Assembly (NCBI RefSeq): GCF_016862815.1
Contig: NZ_BONR01000001.1
Location: forward strand, 434,001-498,000
DNA from: Demequina activiva
Lineage (GTDB): Bacteria; Actinomycetota; Actinomycetes; Actinomycetales; Demequinaceae
Direction of reading: 5' to 3'
Length of the DNA: 64,000 nt
In this document: one piece after another, positions 44,615 through 55,296 of the stretch
How positions within the stretch are numbered: position 1 is the first letter of the stretch
Layout: every line of letters starts with the position of its first letter
Notes under the pieces: model-generated
Told to the model about the DNA's origin: nothing
Seen by the model: the letters and a program-made list of their open reading frames with translations, nothing else
Database searches by the model: none
Program-made: the position numbers and the translations under genes

Positions 44615-44908
44615 ATGACCCGCTATCACGTCGATGCCGCCGAGGTCGCCTCGGCCTCCTCTCTTGCCGCTCGTTCGAGCGACACGATCCGGACGGAGGT
44701 GGCCGCGATGATGGGCCACCTGACCGCCCTCCAGGGCTCCTGGCAGGGGGGCGCCGCGACCGCATTCGCCGGCGTTCTCGACCAGTGGCGCGCAGCGCAG
44801 ATGCAGGTGGAGCAGGCTCTCGATGCGCTCACCCTCGCCCTGGCGCACGCCGCTCAGGAGTACCAGAGCGCGGAGGACAGCGCCGCGCGCCTCTTCTCCG
44901 CCCGCTGA
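44615..44908 (+). CDS. WXG100-family (ESAT-6-like) protein
   Basis: The 97-residue protein is a helical hairpin with the turn motif GSWQGGAATAF near residue 43, diagnostic of WXG100 proteins exported by type VII (ESX) systems. A YxxxD/E-like YQSAED lies near the C-terminus, the usual export signal. No ESX ATPase, membrane component or partner gene is nearby, so it is an orphan or acts as a homodimer. GGAAGGAA precedes ATG 44615; CCTAGCGTCG at 44542-44551 is a likely -10 region. Confidence 0.88.
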   Translation: MTRYHVDAAEVASASSLAARSSDTIRTEVAAMMGHLTALQGSWQGGAATAFAGVLDQWRAAQMQVEQALDALTLALAHAAQEYQSAEDSAARLFSAR

Positions 44909-44960
44909 GGCTCCCGTTGGCAGCACGCGCAGCGACGCGCGGCGGCGTACTCTCGGTCGG

Positions 44961-45236
44961 GTGACCCTGCTGATCGACCCGCCGCTCTGGGACAAGCACG
45001 GCACGCAGTGGGGCCATCTGGTCTCCGACCGCTCGCTCGACGAGCTCCATGCCTTCGCGCGCTCTCACGGGCTGCCCGAGCGAGCCTTCGACCGCGACCA
45101 CTACGACGTGCCCGTCGAACGTCATCCCGAGCTGATCGCCTCCGGCGCCGTGCTGGTCGACGGACGCGAGCTCGTGCGGCGTCTGCGCGCCTCGGGCCTG
45201 CGCGTCACCGCCGCGCAGAGGCACGGCCGCCGCTGA
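44961..45236 (+). CDS. DUF4031-family small protein
   Basis: The 91-residue product begins VTLLIDPPLWDKHGTQWGHL and continues HAFARSHGLPERAFDRDHYDV, the DUF4031 pattern. Function is unknown; conserved Asp/His residues hint at metal binding. TACTCT (44948-44953) seven bases before GTG 44961 suggests a leaderless transcript. Confidence 0.85.
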   Translation: MTLLIDPPLWDKHGTQWGHLVSDRSLDELHAFARSHGLPERAFDRDHYDVPVERHPELIASGAVLVDGRELVRRLRASGLRVTAAQRHGRR

Positions 45237-45327
45237 GGGGCGGCCGTGTCCCCGAGCCGCGTGACCGGCGGGCTCACCCGAGCGCGACGCCGGGAGCCGC
45301 GTCATGACTCCGCCATCGCCGTGAATG

Positions 45328-45365
45328 CGCGAAGGCCCCCGGGATCGCTCCCGGGGGCCTTCGCG
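45328..45365. terminator. Strong bidirectional hairpin between DUF4031 and groEL
   Basis: A 17-bp perfect stem (CGCGAAGGCCCCCGGGA paired with its complement) with loop TCGC lies 20 bases beyond the groEL stop on the minus strand and 90 bases beyond the plus-strand gene. Confidence 0.85.
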
Positions 45366-45384
45366 TGTGACGGTGGCGCTGGGC

Positions 45385-47016
<1,632 letters not shown>

Positions 47017-47126
47017 CTATTCCTCTTTCGATGGGTGTTGGCTGCGAGCCGCCCGCGACGGACGATGCCGGGGGCGGACGTTCCTTTCACGTCCGCTCCG
47101 GTCACCTCGGCTCGACTGGCCGGTGG

Positions 47127-47153
47127 TTAGCACTCTCGTATTGAGAGTGCTAA
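47127..47153 (-). promoter_or_regulatory. CIRCE operator of groEL
   Basis: TTAGCACTC and GAGTGCTAA are separated by exactly nine bases, a perfect CIRCE inverted repeat. It lies just downstream of the probable -10 box and is the binding site of the repressor HrcA. Confidence 0.95.
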
Positions 47154-47158
47154 GTGCG

Positions 47159-47187
47159 ATTCTGGCACTCTCCCTCGTCGAGTGCAA
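47159..47187 (-). promoter_or_regulatory. groEL promoter
   Basis: On the minus strand TTGCAC (47182-47187) and CAGAAT (47159-47164) are separated by 17 bases, a good housekeeping-sigma promoter. The perfect CIRCE begins six bases after the -10 box. Confidence 0.75.
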
Positions 47188-47188
47188 A
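47162..47188 (-). promoter_or_regulatory. Second, degenerate CIRCE-like repeat within the groEL promoter
   Basis: TTTGCACTC and GAGTGCCAG with a nine-base spacer match CIRCE at 15 of 18 positions. The repeat covers the -35 box and the spacer, next to the perfect CIRCE. Confidence 0.65.
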
Positions 47189-47258
47189 CCGTGTCGTGCG
47201 CTTTTCGCTCGCGGCGCACAGAGGAGGCCGCCACCCGTCTCGGGCGCGGCGGCGCGCG

Positions 47259-47882
47259 TCAGGAGGGCTCGGAGGCCAGCAGGACTTCGATCTCCGCGCC
47301 GCCGGGGGTGTCGCCCATCTCGACGCGGTCGATGCCCAGCTTCTCGCCGATGTCCGCGGCGGTGTCCGCGAGGCGGTCCTCGCCGTAGATCACGACGTTA
47401 GCGCCGTCGGGGATCAGCGATCCGCTGATGTTGTTCGCCTCGGTGTTCGTGTAGCCGGAGTCCACCAGGATCTCCTGCTGCTCTCCAGCCAGCCCCTGGA
47501 TCCCTGCACCATTGCGGATGTGCACCTGGGCGTCGAAGAGGATGGACGGCTCCGGCTCCTCGGTCTCCGTGGGAGTCGGGGTCGGCTCCGGGCTCGGCTC
47601 CGCAGAGGGCTCCGCCGACGGCTCGGAAGTCTCGGTCGGCTCCGCGCTGGGCTCCTCGTCCGGAGACACCGTGACGGTGGGAGTGGGCGCCGGCTCGGGC
47701 GACGAGTCGCCGCTGTTCCACAGCAGCATCGCGAGCCCGTACGCGACCGCTCCGGCGATGAGGAACGCCAGCAGCGGCGGCAGGATGCGCGTCCACCAGG
47801 GCCGCGGCGCGCGGTGGACGCCAACGGGACCGCCGTGCTCGGCGATCTCGTCGAATTCGTCGCGCGGGTAGTCCTGGGCCAC
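47259..47882 (-). CDS. LytR C-terminal-domain (LytR_C) membrane protein
   Basis: The 207-residue protein has a short cytoplasmic N-terminus, one TM helix (about 33-55), a Pro/Glu/Ser/Thr linker with SAEPSAEPS repeats, and a C-terminal LytR_C domain (about 115-205: [40 protein letters not shown]). The domain is found in wall-linked proteins with unknown activity. It starts with GTG ten bases after the DUF3263 stop. The pair near groEL is common in Micrococcales. Confidence 0.85.
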   Translation of the reverse strand: MAQDYPRDEFDEIAEHGGPVGVHRAPRPWWTRILPPLLAFLIAGAVAYGLAMLLWNSGDSSPEPAPTPTVTVSPDEEPSAEPTETSEPSAEPSAEPSPEPTPTPTETEEPEPSILFDAQVHIRNGAGIQGLAGEQQEILVDSGYTNTEANNISGSLIPDGANVVIYGEDRLADTAADIGEKLGIDRVEMGDTPGGAEIEVLLASEPS

Positions 47883-47892
47883 GGGCAGAACT

Positions 47893-48189
47893 CTAGCGAA
47901 CCGAGGTCACGTCGAACGCGCGACCGGAGCGGCCGCGCTGACGTGCGGAGCGCATGCGGCGCAGTCGCTTGACCAGCATGGGGTCGAACGCGAGTGCGGC
48001 CTGCGTGTCGATGAGAGCCCCCAGCACCTGGTAGTACTGCGTGCTCGACAGAGAGAACAGATCGCGGATCGCGTCCTCCTTGGCGCCGGCGTACTTCCAC
48101 CACTGGCGCTCGAATCGGAGGACCTCGGCGTCGCGATCGGACAGCTCGAAGACGTCCTGCTGCTCATCGATGCGAATGGCTTCGCCCAT
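47893..48189 (-). CDS. DUF3263-family protein
   Basis: The 98-residue product has the DUF3263 pattern: LSDRDAEVLRFERQWWKYAG, KEDAIRDLFSLSSTQYYQVL and RRMRSARQR. The helical pattern suggests a small helix-turn-helix DNA-binding protein; no function is established. AGGAGGG lies five bases before ATG 48189. It is the first gene of a two-gene operon with the LytR_C gene. Confidence 0.88.
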   Translation of the reverse strand: MGEAIRIDEQQDVFELSDRDAEVLRFERQWWKYAGAKEDAIRDLFSLSSTQYYQVLGALIDTQAALAFDPMLVKRLRRMRSARQRGRSGRAFDVTSVR

Positions 48190-48364
48190 GGGTTCCCTCC
48201 TTGACTCAGGCCTCACCCTACCGCCGAACTACACGCGTGTCATTCGTCCTCGCCGACGCGCCAGCCCGGCCTCCGCATCGGCCGTGGACGGAGGTGGCCT
48301 CTGTCCTCCAGCCTCGCGGCCCACGGCACTGCGACGATGCGCTCGCACCCCCTAGGGTGGCGGC

Positions 48365-49036
48365 ATGGCCGATGCGTGGCGGACCCTCGTGGCACCCGAC
48401 TGGGAGCGTGCGCTGGACCCGCTCGCTCCTGAGCTCGCCAGGCTGGGCGCGTTCCTGCGCGACGAGAACGCGGCCGGGCGAGGCTACCTGCCCGCCGCGG
48501 ACGCGATCCTGCGGGCCTTCGAGTCGCCCCTGGCGGACGTGCGCGTGCTCATCGTGGGGCAGGACCCCTATCCCACCCCCGGCGATCCCGTGGGGCTGAG
48601 CTTCTCCGTGCCGCCGGGCCACCCGCTGCCGCGTTCGCTCAGCAACATGGCGCGCGAGCTGCGCGAGGACACGGGCGAGGAGCTCACCGACGGCGATCTC
48701 AGTCACTGGGCCCGGCAGGGAGTGATGCTGCTCAACCGCGTGCTGACGGTCTCGCCCGGACAGCCGGGCTCTCACCGAGGCAAGGGGTGGGAGCAGGTCA
48801 CCGAGCATGCGATCCGCACCCTCGTGACACGTGGCGGGCCGCTGGTCGCGATCCTGTGGGGCCGGGATGCGCAGTCGCTCATCCCCCTGCTGGGAGAGGT
48901 GCCTCACGTCGCGAGCGCGCACCCGAGCCCGCTCAGCGCATCGCGAGGCTTCTTCGGGTCACGGCCGTTCAGCGCCGTGAACCGGTTGCTCGAGGAGCAG
49001 GGCGCCGCGCCCATCCGGTGGGGAACTCCGCGCTGA
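48365..49036 (+). CDS. ung: Uracil-DNA glycosylase, family 1
   Basis: The 223-residue enzyme removes uracil from DNA to start base-excision repair. The water-activating motif [18 protein letters not shown] and the leucine-loop motif [17 protein letters not shown] are intact. TAGGGT (48353-48358), six bases before ATG 48365, suggests a leaderless transcript. Upstream, 48190-48364 is divergent intergenic DNA with the GCATCGGCC motif at 48275. Confidence 0.95.
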   Translation: MADAWRTLVAPDWERALDPLAPELARLGAFLRDENAAGRGYLPAADAILRAFESPLADVRVLIVGQDPYPTPGDPVGLSFSVPPGHPLPRSLSNMARELREDTGEELTDGDLSHWARQGVMLLNRVLTVSPGQPGSHRGKGWEQVTEHAIRTLVTRGGPLVAILWGRDAQSLIPLLGEVPHVASAHPSPLSASRGFFGSRPFSAVNRLLEEQGAAPIRWGTPR

Positions 49037-49088
49037 TCGCTCGCCGCGCTCACGGGCCGCGCACGCAGCGGCTCGCCGGACGTCGAAG

Positions 49089-49161
49089 AGCTGACAGCGG
49101 GACTCGAACCCGCAACCCCCGTATTACAAGTACGGTGCGCTACCAATTGCGCCATGCCAGC
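49089..49161 (-). tRNA. tRNA-Thr (anticodon UGU)
   Basis: The acceptor GCTGGCA/TGTCAGC pairs fully (one G-U), the anticodon loop CTTGTAA gives UGU, and the T-arm has GGTTCGAGTCC. CCA is not encoded. Confidence 0.9.
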
Positions 49162-49250
49162 AGACCAGCAGGATACCGAGCGCTGCACCCTTGCCGGAAA
49201 CGCGTTCGACGCCCCGTCGGATGCCGGCGGGGCGTCGAAGGCGTGAGGTG

Positions 49251-50042
49251 CTAGAGGCTCTCGAGGTGCGTGCGCAGCGCGCCCGGCTGGAAGTACGGAA
49301 CCTCGGCCTGCTCGAGGATCTCGCGGTTGACCATGACGGTGGGCGTGCCCTGCATGCCGTCCTGCGACGCGCGCTCGGTCGCGGCGATGACCCACTTGGT
49401 GAAGATCCCGTCGTCGAGCGTCTCGGCGATGGTCTCGGGAACGCCGGCGTCGATCGCGATCTGCGCGATCTCCTCGTCCGACAGACCCGTGGTACCCTCC
49501 GCAGGCTGGTTCGCGTACATCGCCGCGGTGAACTCGAGGAAGTGCTCGGGTGCGGCGTCCGCCACCGTGGCAGCCGCGTTGGCCGAGCGCGTGGAGAAGT
49601 CCGTGCCCTGCGACGTCGCGTCGAGGATGGAGATCGGGTGGTAGTACACCGCGATCTCGCCGCTCTCGCGGAGGGCGTCGATGTCCTCGGCGTTGATCTC
49701 CTCGAACTGGCCGCAGATGGGGCACATGAAGTCCTCGTACAGGTCGACGCGCGGGACGTCGGCGGGGACCTCCCCGCCTGCCACGCCGTCGCTGCTCACG
49801 GGGATGCCGCCGGTCTCCGCGTCGGAGCCCGCCGGGATCACCGCGTCCTCGGAGTCGAGCGGCGGAACCTGTGACGACTGCACGATGTAGAAGACGATGC
49901 CGCCGAACACGACCAGCGCGACCAGGGCGCCGATGACGATGCCGAGCGTGGTGCGGCGCTCCTGTGCCTTCACCGACTTCTGAGCCTGCGCGCGCGCGGC
50001 GGCGGCCTTCTGGTTCTTAGGAGCGGTGGAGTTCTTGGCCAT
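49251..50042 (-). CDS. Membrane-anchored DsbA-like thioredoxin-fold protein
   Basis: The 263-residue protein has a basic Lys/Ala-rich N-terminus, a TM helix (about 32-55) and an extracytoplasmic DsbA-type domain with the redox motif FMCPICGQF near residue 107 and a cis-proline loop GMQGTPTVMVN. It likely forms or shuffles disulfides in exported proteins. The preceding MauE/DoxX-type membrane protein, four bases away, is a plausible electron partner. Confidence 0.88.
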   Translation of the reverse strand: MAKNSTAPKNQKAAAARAQAQKSVKAQERRTTLGIVIGALVALVVFGGIVFYIVQSSQVPPLDSEDAVIPAGSDAETGGIPVSSDGVAGGEVPADVPRVDLYEDFMCPICGQFEEINAEDIDALRESGEIAVYYHPISILDATSQGTDFSTRSANAAATVADAAPEHFLEFTAAMYANQPAEGTTGLSDEEIAQIAIDAGVPETIAETLDDGIFTKWVIAATERASQDGMQGTPTVMVNREILEQAEVPYFQPGALRTHLESL

Positions 50043-50046
50043 GGAT

Positions 50047-50559
50047 CTACTTCCTCGAGTCGGTCAGGGTCGATTCTACTGGGGCGGGGAGCAGCAGCTG
50101 ATCGACCGAGAACTTGCTGCGGGGCCAGATCGCCAGGTACGTGCCCAGCACGATGAAGCCCACACGTTCCATCAGATGGAGCGGGTAGTTGGTGGTGCCC
50201 TCCTCCACCTCGCCGCCTCCGCCGAAGCAGCCACAGTCGATGCTGAGGCCCGTGGCCCACGCCCAGATCACGCCGAACGTGAAGGCGGCCATCATCAGCA
50301 GCCACACGATGCTCGCGGCCCGGGTGAACGCGCCGATGAGCAGCACGAGCCCCAGGGCGATCTCGAAGAACGGCAGCACCGTGCCCACGAACGGCACGAT
50401 GTCCTCGGGCAGCAGGCGGTAGGCGCGCACCGCGCGGATCGACTGCTGGATGTCCTGGAGCTTGGGCACGGCCGCGAAGAACAGGATGCCGGCCATCGCC
50501 AGGCGCACCACGAGGCTGAGCCATGGCTGCGCCACGGCGAATCGGTCCTTGAACCCCAT
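50047..50559 (-). CDS. MauE/DoxX-family membrane protein
   Basis: The 170-residue protein has four membrane helices (about 15-35, 55-75, 80-100 and 125-145) and a CGCF cysteine pair (SIDCGCFGGGGE) in the loop before the last helix. The family includes MauE and DoxX-type quinone-linked redox proteins. With the adjacent DsbA-like gene it may reoxidise or reduce extracytoplasmic thiols. GGAGGAGA precedes ATG 50559. Confidence 0.82.
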   Translation of the reverse strand: MGFKDRFAVAQPWLSLVVRLAMAGILFFAAVPKLQDIQQSIRAVRAYRLLPEDIVPFVGTVLPFFEIALGLVLLIGAFTRAASIVWLLMMAAFTFGVIWAWATGLSIDCGCFGGGGEVEEGTTNYPLHLMERVGFIVLGTYLAIWPRSKFSVDQLLLPAPVESTLTDSRK

Positions 50560-50712
50560 GTGTCTCCTCCGAGAGCGCCTCACGGCGCGGTCGCGTTGCC
50601 GGGCCAACGTACCGCACCCCGGCTCGGTTCCCGCGTGCTGCGACTGAGAGGAGCCGCGAGCGGCCGGCCGATGCGCGCATGGGCGCTCTCACCGCTCACC
50701 GGCGGGCGGGGC

Positions 50713-52347
50713 TCACTGGGGCAGGTCGGGTGCGGGCCACCACCACGGCTCCGCGAACAGGTAGACGGCGAGCGCCACGACGGCGATGCCGGCGACGGCC
50801 ACCAGGGTCCAGGCGACGCCCACCCCGCGGGTGGGGGCGAGCGCATCGGCCAGCCGGTGTCCGCCCTCGCGGGTGGTGCTCATCCAGGGGCCCCACCACA
50901 GCGTGACCGCGGCGAGCACGCCGCCCACGGCCAGCGCGATCGCGTGGCCCCAGATCTGGCCCGCTTGCGATGCCGGCGCCAGGCGCTCGGTGCTGACGAG
51001 CCACCATCCCAGCGCGGCCGCTCCGCCGCCCACCGCGGCGGCGAGAATGGCGGCGGGGATGGTCTCGCCCGCCGCTCGCAGCAGGTGCCACGGGAGGCCC
51101 AGGGTGTGGAGCGCCGCATCACCGCGGCGCTGACCGCGGCGCTGGCGAGCCGAGTGCAGCGCCTGCGCTCGCCGCTGCACCGCACGCACCACGATCGCGC
51201 CGGCGATCAGCACGAAGAAGGCCACGAAGGGCGCCAGCGCGGCGGCGACCGCGAAGGCCGTCATCCATGTCGCCACCATGAGGCGGTGGCGCGGTGCTCG
51301 CTCGATGGGCACCTCGGTGGATGCGGGCTCCTCGTCCTCCGTCATCAGGATCGGCTCGCCCGTGATGGGGGGAGACGGCGCCGATGCGGGCGTGCCCGTG
51401 CTGGTCTGGTCAGCGTCCGCACGTGCGTCGTCCGCGCGCGTGTAGAACGTGTCCGTGGCGGCATCCGTCGGGGGCGCCTCGGCAGTCATGACGGCCGTCG
51501 CCGCGATGCCGGGCGCGACCACCGTCGGGGCGACCTCCCCGGAGCGCGGCAGCACCGTGGTGTCGCCGCGCAGCGCGGCGACCACGTCGCGCGGGAGCGG
51601 TCGGGCGCCGATGTCGCGCCCCAGCGCGGCCCGCAGCGCATCGGCCCCAGGCACATCGGGAAGCTCGACATCGGCCTCCAAGGTGCGCGAGATCGCTCCG
51701 GTGCCGGAGCCGAACGGCGCCCTGCCCGTCATCGTGTAGGCCACCGTCGCCGCCCAGGACCAGCGATCCGCGATGGGTCCGGGCTCGGCGCCATCGATCA
51801 CCTCGGGCGCGACGTAGCCGGCGGTGCCCGACACCAGGCCGTCACGCGTGAGGCGCGCGTCCTGCTCGCGATGCGACAGGCCGAAGTCGATCAGGACCGG
51901 GCCGTCGGGACTCATCATGATGTTGGACGGCGTGACGTCGCGGTGCACCACCCCGGCGTCATGCACGGCCTCCAGCGCGGAGGCGGTGCGGGCGGCGAAC
52001 TCGCCGAGCGCGCCTCCTGCGAGCGGGCCCCGGTCCTGGACGTGCTGCCACAGGCTCACGCCGGGGATGTACTCGAACACCACGAAGGTCTCGTCGCCGT
52101 CGAGCTCGGCGTCCAGGATGCGCGGCACCGCGGGGTGGCGCAGGGACTGCAGGGCGTGCACCTCGCGCTCGAGACGGCGGGCGGCGACCTCGTCGGCGCG
52201 GGCGTCGACGAGCTTCAGCGCCGCCTCGTCACCACCGCCGTCGCGAACCTTGTACACCGCGCCCGAACCACCGCGTCCCAAGGTTCCGACGACGGTGTAG
52301 CCGCCGATCTCGTCGCCTGGTTCGCGCGCCACTCCTGCCATGGCCAT
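50713..52347 (-). CDS. Ser/Thr protein kinase with polytopic C-terminal membrane region
   Basis: The 544-residue protein has an N-terminal eukaryotic-type kinase domain (about 15-260): glycine loop LGRGGSGAVY, VAIK-type lysine in ALKLVD, catalytic HRDVTPSN, DFGLSH and the APE motif in GYVAPEV. The usual lysine of HRDxKxxN is threonine, as in some actinobacterial kinases. A Thr/Asp/Pro linker leads to about four hydrophobic helices (370-400, 430-455, 465-490, 515-538). No PASTA repeats or external sensor domain are present. It is divergent from the msiK gene. The start is uncertain (GTG 52350, ATG 52347 or 52341). Confidence 0.85.
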   Translation of the reverse strand: MAMAGVAREPGDEIGGYTVVGTLGRGGSGAVYKVRDGGGDEAALKLVDARADEVAARRLEREVHALQSLRHPAVPRILDAELDGDETFVVFEYIPGVSLWQHVQDRGPLAGGALGEFAARTASALEAVHDAGVVHRDVTPSNIMMSPDGPVLIDFGLSHREQDARLTRDGLVSGTAGYVAPEVIDGAEPGPIADRWSWAATVAYTMTGRAPFGSGTGAISRTLEADVELPDVPGADALRAALGRDIGARPLPRDVVAALRGDTTVLPRSGEVAPTVVAPGIAATAVMTAEAPPTDAATDTFYTRADDARADADQTSTGTPASAPSPPITGEPILMTEDEEPASTEVPIERAPRHRLMVATWMTAFAVAAALAPFVAFFVLIAGAIVVRAVQRRAQALHSARQRRGQRRGDAALHTLGLPWHLLRAAGETIPAAILAAAVGGGAAALGWWLVSTERLAPASQAGQIWGHAIALAVGGVLAAVTLWWGPWMSTTREGGHRLADALAPTRGVGVAWTLVAVAGIAVVALAVYLFAEPWWWPAPDLPQ

Positions 52348-52502
52348 CACGGTACCGTGACCGGGCTTGGAGGCGCGTCTGCGGTATGGCAAGATGAGGA
52401 CACTCGCCGCGCAGATGCGGCGGGAAGTGTCACTGTGGACACCACATCGGCACTCTTCACCACGGATCGTCTGGCACGTACCTGCCAGTGAAGGGAACCA
52501 TC

Positions 52503-53660
52503 ATGGCAACAGTCACGTATGACAACGCCACTCGCATCTACCCGGGCACGGAGCGCCCTGCGGTGGACAACCTCAACATCGACATCGCGGACGGCGAGTT
52601 CCTCGTCCTCGTCGGACCCTCCGGTTGCGGAAAGTCCACGTCGCTGCGCATGCTCGCTGGCCTCGAGGACATCGACCAGGGAGCCATCTGGGTGGGAGAC
52701 CGCGACGTCACCCACGTCCAGCCCAAGGACCGCGACATCGCCATGGTGTTCCAGTCCTACGCGCTCTACCCCCACATGTCCGTCGCGGACAACATGGGCT
52801 TCGCGCTCAAGATCGCCAAGGTCGACAAGGCGGAGATCCGCCAGCGCGTCGAGGCCGCCGCGAAGATCCTGGACCTCACCGAGTACCTGGACCGCAAGCC
52901 CAAGGCCCTCTCCGGTGGTCAGCGTCAGCGTGTGGCCATGGGCCGCGCGATCGTCCGTCAGCCGCAGGTGTTCCTCATGGACGAGCCGCTGTCGAACCTC
53001 GACGCCAAGCTCCGCGTCCAGACCCGTACGCAGATCGCGGCGCTCCAGCGTCGCCTCGGCACCACCACCGTCTACGTGACGCACGACCAGGTCGAGGCGC
53101 TCACCATGGGTGACCGCATCGCGGTGCTCAAGGACGGCGTGCTGCAGCAGGTGGGCACCCCCCGCGACATGTACGACGCCCCGGCGAATGTGTTCGTCGC
53201 CGGCTTCATCGGCTCGCCCGCGATGAACATCGGCACCTACCAGGTGCACGACGGTCAGGCGCAGGTGGGTCGCGGCAAGGTCAAGCTCGACCGCGAGGCC
53301 GTCGCTCACCTCAAGGCCGAGGACAAGAACCACGTCGTGCTGGGCTTCCGCCCCGAGTCGCTCGACCGCGTGGCCCCCAACTCCGAGGGCGCGATCCCGA
53401 TCGCGGTCGACGTGGTCGAGGAGCTGGGCTCGGACGCCTTCGTCTACGGCGAGGTTCCCAACGAGTTCGGTGAGGCGCAGGACCTGCACTTCAGCGCCGG
53501 CGACTCGCAGATGATCGTGCGCATCGACCCCCGCGACGTCCCCAAGAAGGGCGACACCGTGTGGGTCACGATCCGCGAGGGCGAGCAGCACGTCTTCTCC
53601 GCCGCGACGGGCGAGCGCCTGTCGTCGGAGGTCAAGACCGAGGGCTCCCCGGTCAAGTAA
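52503..53660 (+). CDS. msiK: ABC transporter ATP-binding protein, MsiK/UgpC type
   Basis: The 385-residue ATPase energises several sugar importers in actinobacteria. It has Walker [12 protein letters not shown], signature ALSGGQRQRVAMGRA, Walker B FLMDEPLSNLD, the switch His in VYVTHDQ, and the C-terminal TOBE regulatory domain of the MalK group. No permease or binding-protein genes are adjacent, consistent with a shared ATPase. AAGGGAA precedes ATG 52503. Confidence 0.92.
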   Translation: MATVTYDNATRIYPGTERPAVDNLNIDIADGEFLVLVGPSGCGKSTSLRMLAGLEDIDQGAIWVGDRDVTHVQPKDRDIAMVFQSYALYPHMSVADNMGFALKIAKVDKAEIRQRVEAAAKILDLTEYLDRKPKALSGGQRQRVAMGRAIVRQPQVFLMDEPLSNLDAKLRVQTRTQIAALQRRLGTTTVYVTHDQVEALTMGDRIAVLKDGVLQQVGTPRDMYDAPANVFVAGFIGSPAMNIGTYQVHDGQAQVGRGKVKLDREAVAHLKAEDKNHVVLGFRPESLDRVAPNSEGAIPIAVDVVEELGSDAFVYGEVPNEFGEAQDLHFSAGDSQMIVRIDPRDVPKKGDTVWVTIREGEQHVFSAATGERLSSEVKTEGSPVK

Positions 53661-53670
53661 GTCCGTCGAG

Positions 53671-53706
53671 AAGGCGCGGTCCCGGTTCGCCGGGGCCGCG
53701 CCTTTT
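53671..53706 (+). terminator. Rho-independent terminator after msiK
   Basis: AAGGCGCGGTCCCGG pairs with CCGGGGCCGCGCCTT around a TTCG loop, followed by a T-rich run. It starts 11 bases after the msiK stop. Confidence 0.92.
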
Positions 53707-53829
53707 CGCTTGTCCTCCCCGCCCTGCCGTGTCGCGAGAGGCAGGCACGAGTGTCGTCGCCTCCCTCTCGAGGCGGCGACGACGGCTCCACCTTCCGGGA
53801 CTGGCAGAGCGCACAGATAGTCTGGCGGA

Positions 53830-55290
53830 ATGCCGTTGCACATCACTGGAGCCGCCGACGCCGCACTGATCGAGCTTCCCTGGGACATCCCGCTCAGCGC
53901 GTGGCCCGAGGAGCACATCGCAGCCCTGCCCCGCGGACTGTCGCGACATGTGGTGCGGTTCGTCCGCCACGGCGATGCCGTGCTCGCCGTCAAGGAGACC
54001 AATCCGGAGATCGCGCACAAGGAGTTCTCGATGCTGCGCGAGCTGGTGCGGCTCGAGGCGCCGTGCGTGCACCCGGTCGCCGTGGTGACGGGACGCACCA
54101 CCCGCTCGGGCGAGGAGCTGTCCGCGGCCCTCATCACCGAGCACCTCGCGTACTCGCTGCCCTACCGAGCGATCTTCAGCTCCACGCTGCGCAAGGGCAC
54201 GCTCAAGCGTCTGGTGGGCGCGCTGTCGGTGCTCATGGTGCGCCTGCACCTGCTGGGCTTCTACTGGGGCGACGTGTCGCTGTCGAACGCGCTCTTCCGA
54301 CGCGACGCCTCCGAGTTCTCGGCCTATCTGGTGGACGCGGAGACCGGGGACCTGCACGCCGCTCTCACAGACGGGCAGCGCGAGTACGACCTCGAGATCG
54401 CGATGACCAACATCACCGGCGAGCTGCTCGACCTGCAGGGCTCCGAGGACCTCGACGAGTCCGTGGACCCGTTCGACTTCAGCGAGCGGCTCGAGAAGCG
54501 CTACCGCGAGCTGTGGGCCGCGCTCACCGAGACGTCGGTCCACACGTCCAACATCCGCATGCGCGTGGCCGAGCGGGTGCGCCGGCTCAACGACCTGGGC
54601 TTCGACCTGGACGAGATCGACATGGAGGAGACCGGGGACGGCACCGCGATCGCGATCCGCCCCAAGGTGGTGGATGCGGGCTTCCATCAGCGCCGGCTGC
54701 TGCGCCTGACCGGCGTCGACGTCCAGGAGAATCAGGCCAGGCGCCTGCTCAACGACATGGACGAGTACTGGGCCTGGCACCACCCGAACGCGGACGAGCA
54801 CTACGCGGCGCACCAGTGGCTGACCACGATGTTCGAGCCCACGATCAGGGCCGTGCCGCGCCAGCTGCGCGGCAAGCTCGAGCCCGCGCAGGTGTATCAC
54901 GAGGTCCTGGATCACCGTTGGTACCTGGCCGAGTCCGCGGGCCACGATGTGTCGATGCCGGTCGCGACGGCGAGCTACGTCAAGAACGTGCTTCCCGGCA
55001 AGGCGGACGAGCACGCGGTCCTGGGCCTATCCCTCGCGGAAATGACCGCCGAGCTGCCGGCCCTGAGCGCGGAGCACGGGGACGCGTACGAGCCCCGCGA
55101 CCCCCACGCCAACGACAACACCCATGGCTGGGGAGGCGTGCCGGAGCCGGAGGCCTCGGAGCCGCCGCAGGTGCAGCGCTCGTCCACCAAGATCCCCGTG
55201 ACCCATCGACCCGCGGTGCCGGGACGCGACACGGCCGATGCGGGGGACGGCGGCGCGACGGCGCCTCCGACGGCGCCGACCGTCAGCTAG
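53830..55290 (+). CDS. DUF4032-family protein with kinase-like fold
   Basis: The 486-residue protein has an N-terminal region like small-molecule or lipopolysaccharide kinases (AVLAVKETNPEIAHKEFSML, HLLGFYWGDVSLSNALFRRD, LVDAETGD) followed by the DUF4032 domain (about 230-400). The GDVSLSN and DAETG motifs echo HxDxxxxN and DFG of kinases. Function is unknown. The C-terminus contains NTHGWGG, recalling the GWGG of the helicase-like protein tail. TAGTCT (53818-53823) six bases before ATG 53830 suggests a leaderless transcript. Confidence 0.82.
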   Translation: MPLHITGAADAALIELPWDIPLSAWPEEHIAALPRGLSRHVVRFVRHGDAVLAVKETNPEIAHKEFSMLRELVRLEAPCVHPVAVVTGRTTRSGEELSAALITEHLAYSLPYRAIFSSTLRKGTLKRLVGALSVLMVRLHLLGFYWGDVSLSNALFRRDASEFSAYLVDAETGDLHAALTDGQREYDLEIAMTNITGELLDLQGSEDLDESVDPFDFSERLEKRYRELWAALTETSVHTSNIRMRVAERVRRLNDLGFDLDEIDMEETGDGTAIAIRPKVVDAGFHQRRLLRLTGVDVQENQARRLLNDMDEYWAWHHPNADEHYAAHQWLTTMFEPTIRAVPRQLRGKLEPAQVYHEVLDHRWYLAESAGHDVSMPVATASYVKNVLPGKADEHAVLGLSLAEMTAELPALSAEHGDAYEPRDPHANDNTHGWGGVPEPEASEPPQVQRSSTKIPVTHRPAVPGRDTADAGDGGATAPPTAPTVS

Positions 55291-55296
55291 CGGCGG

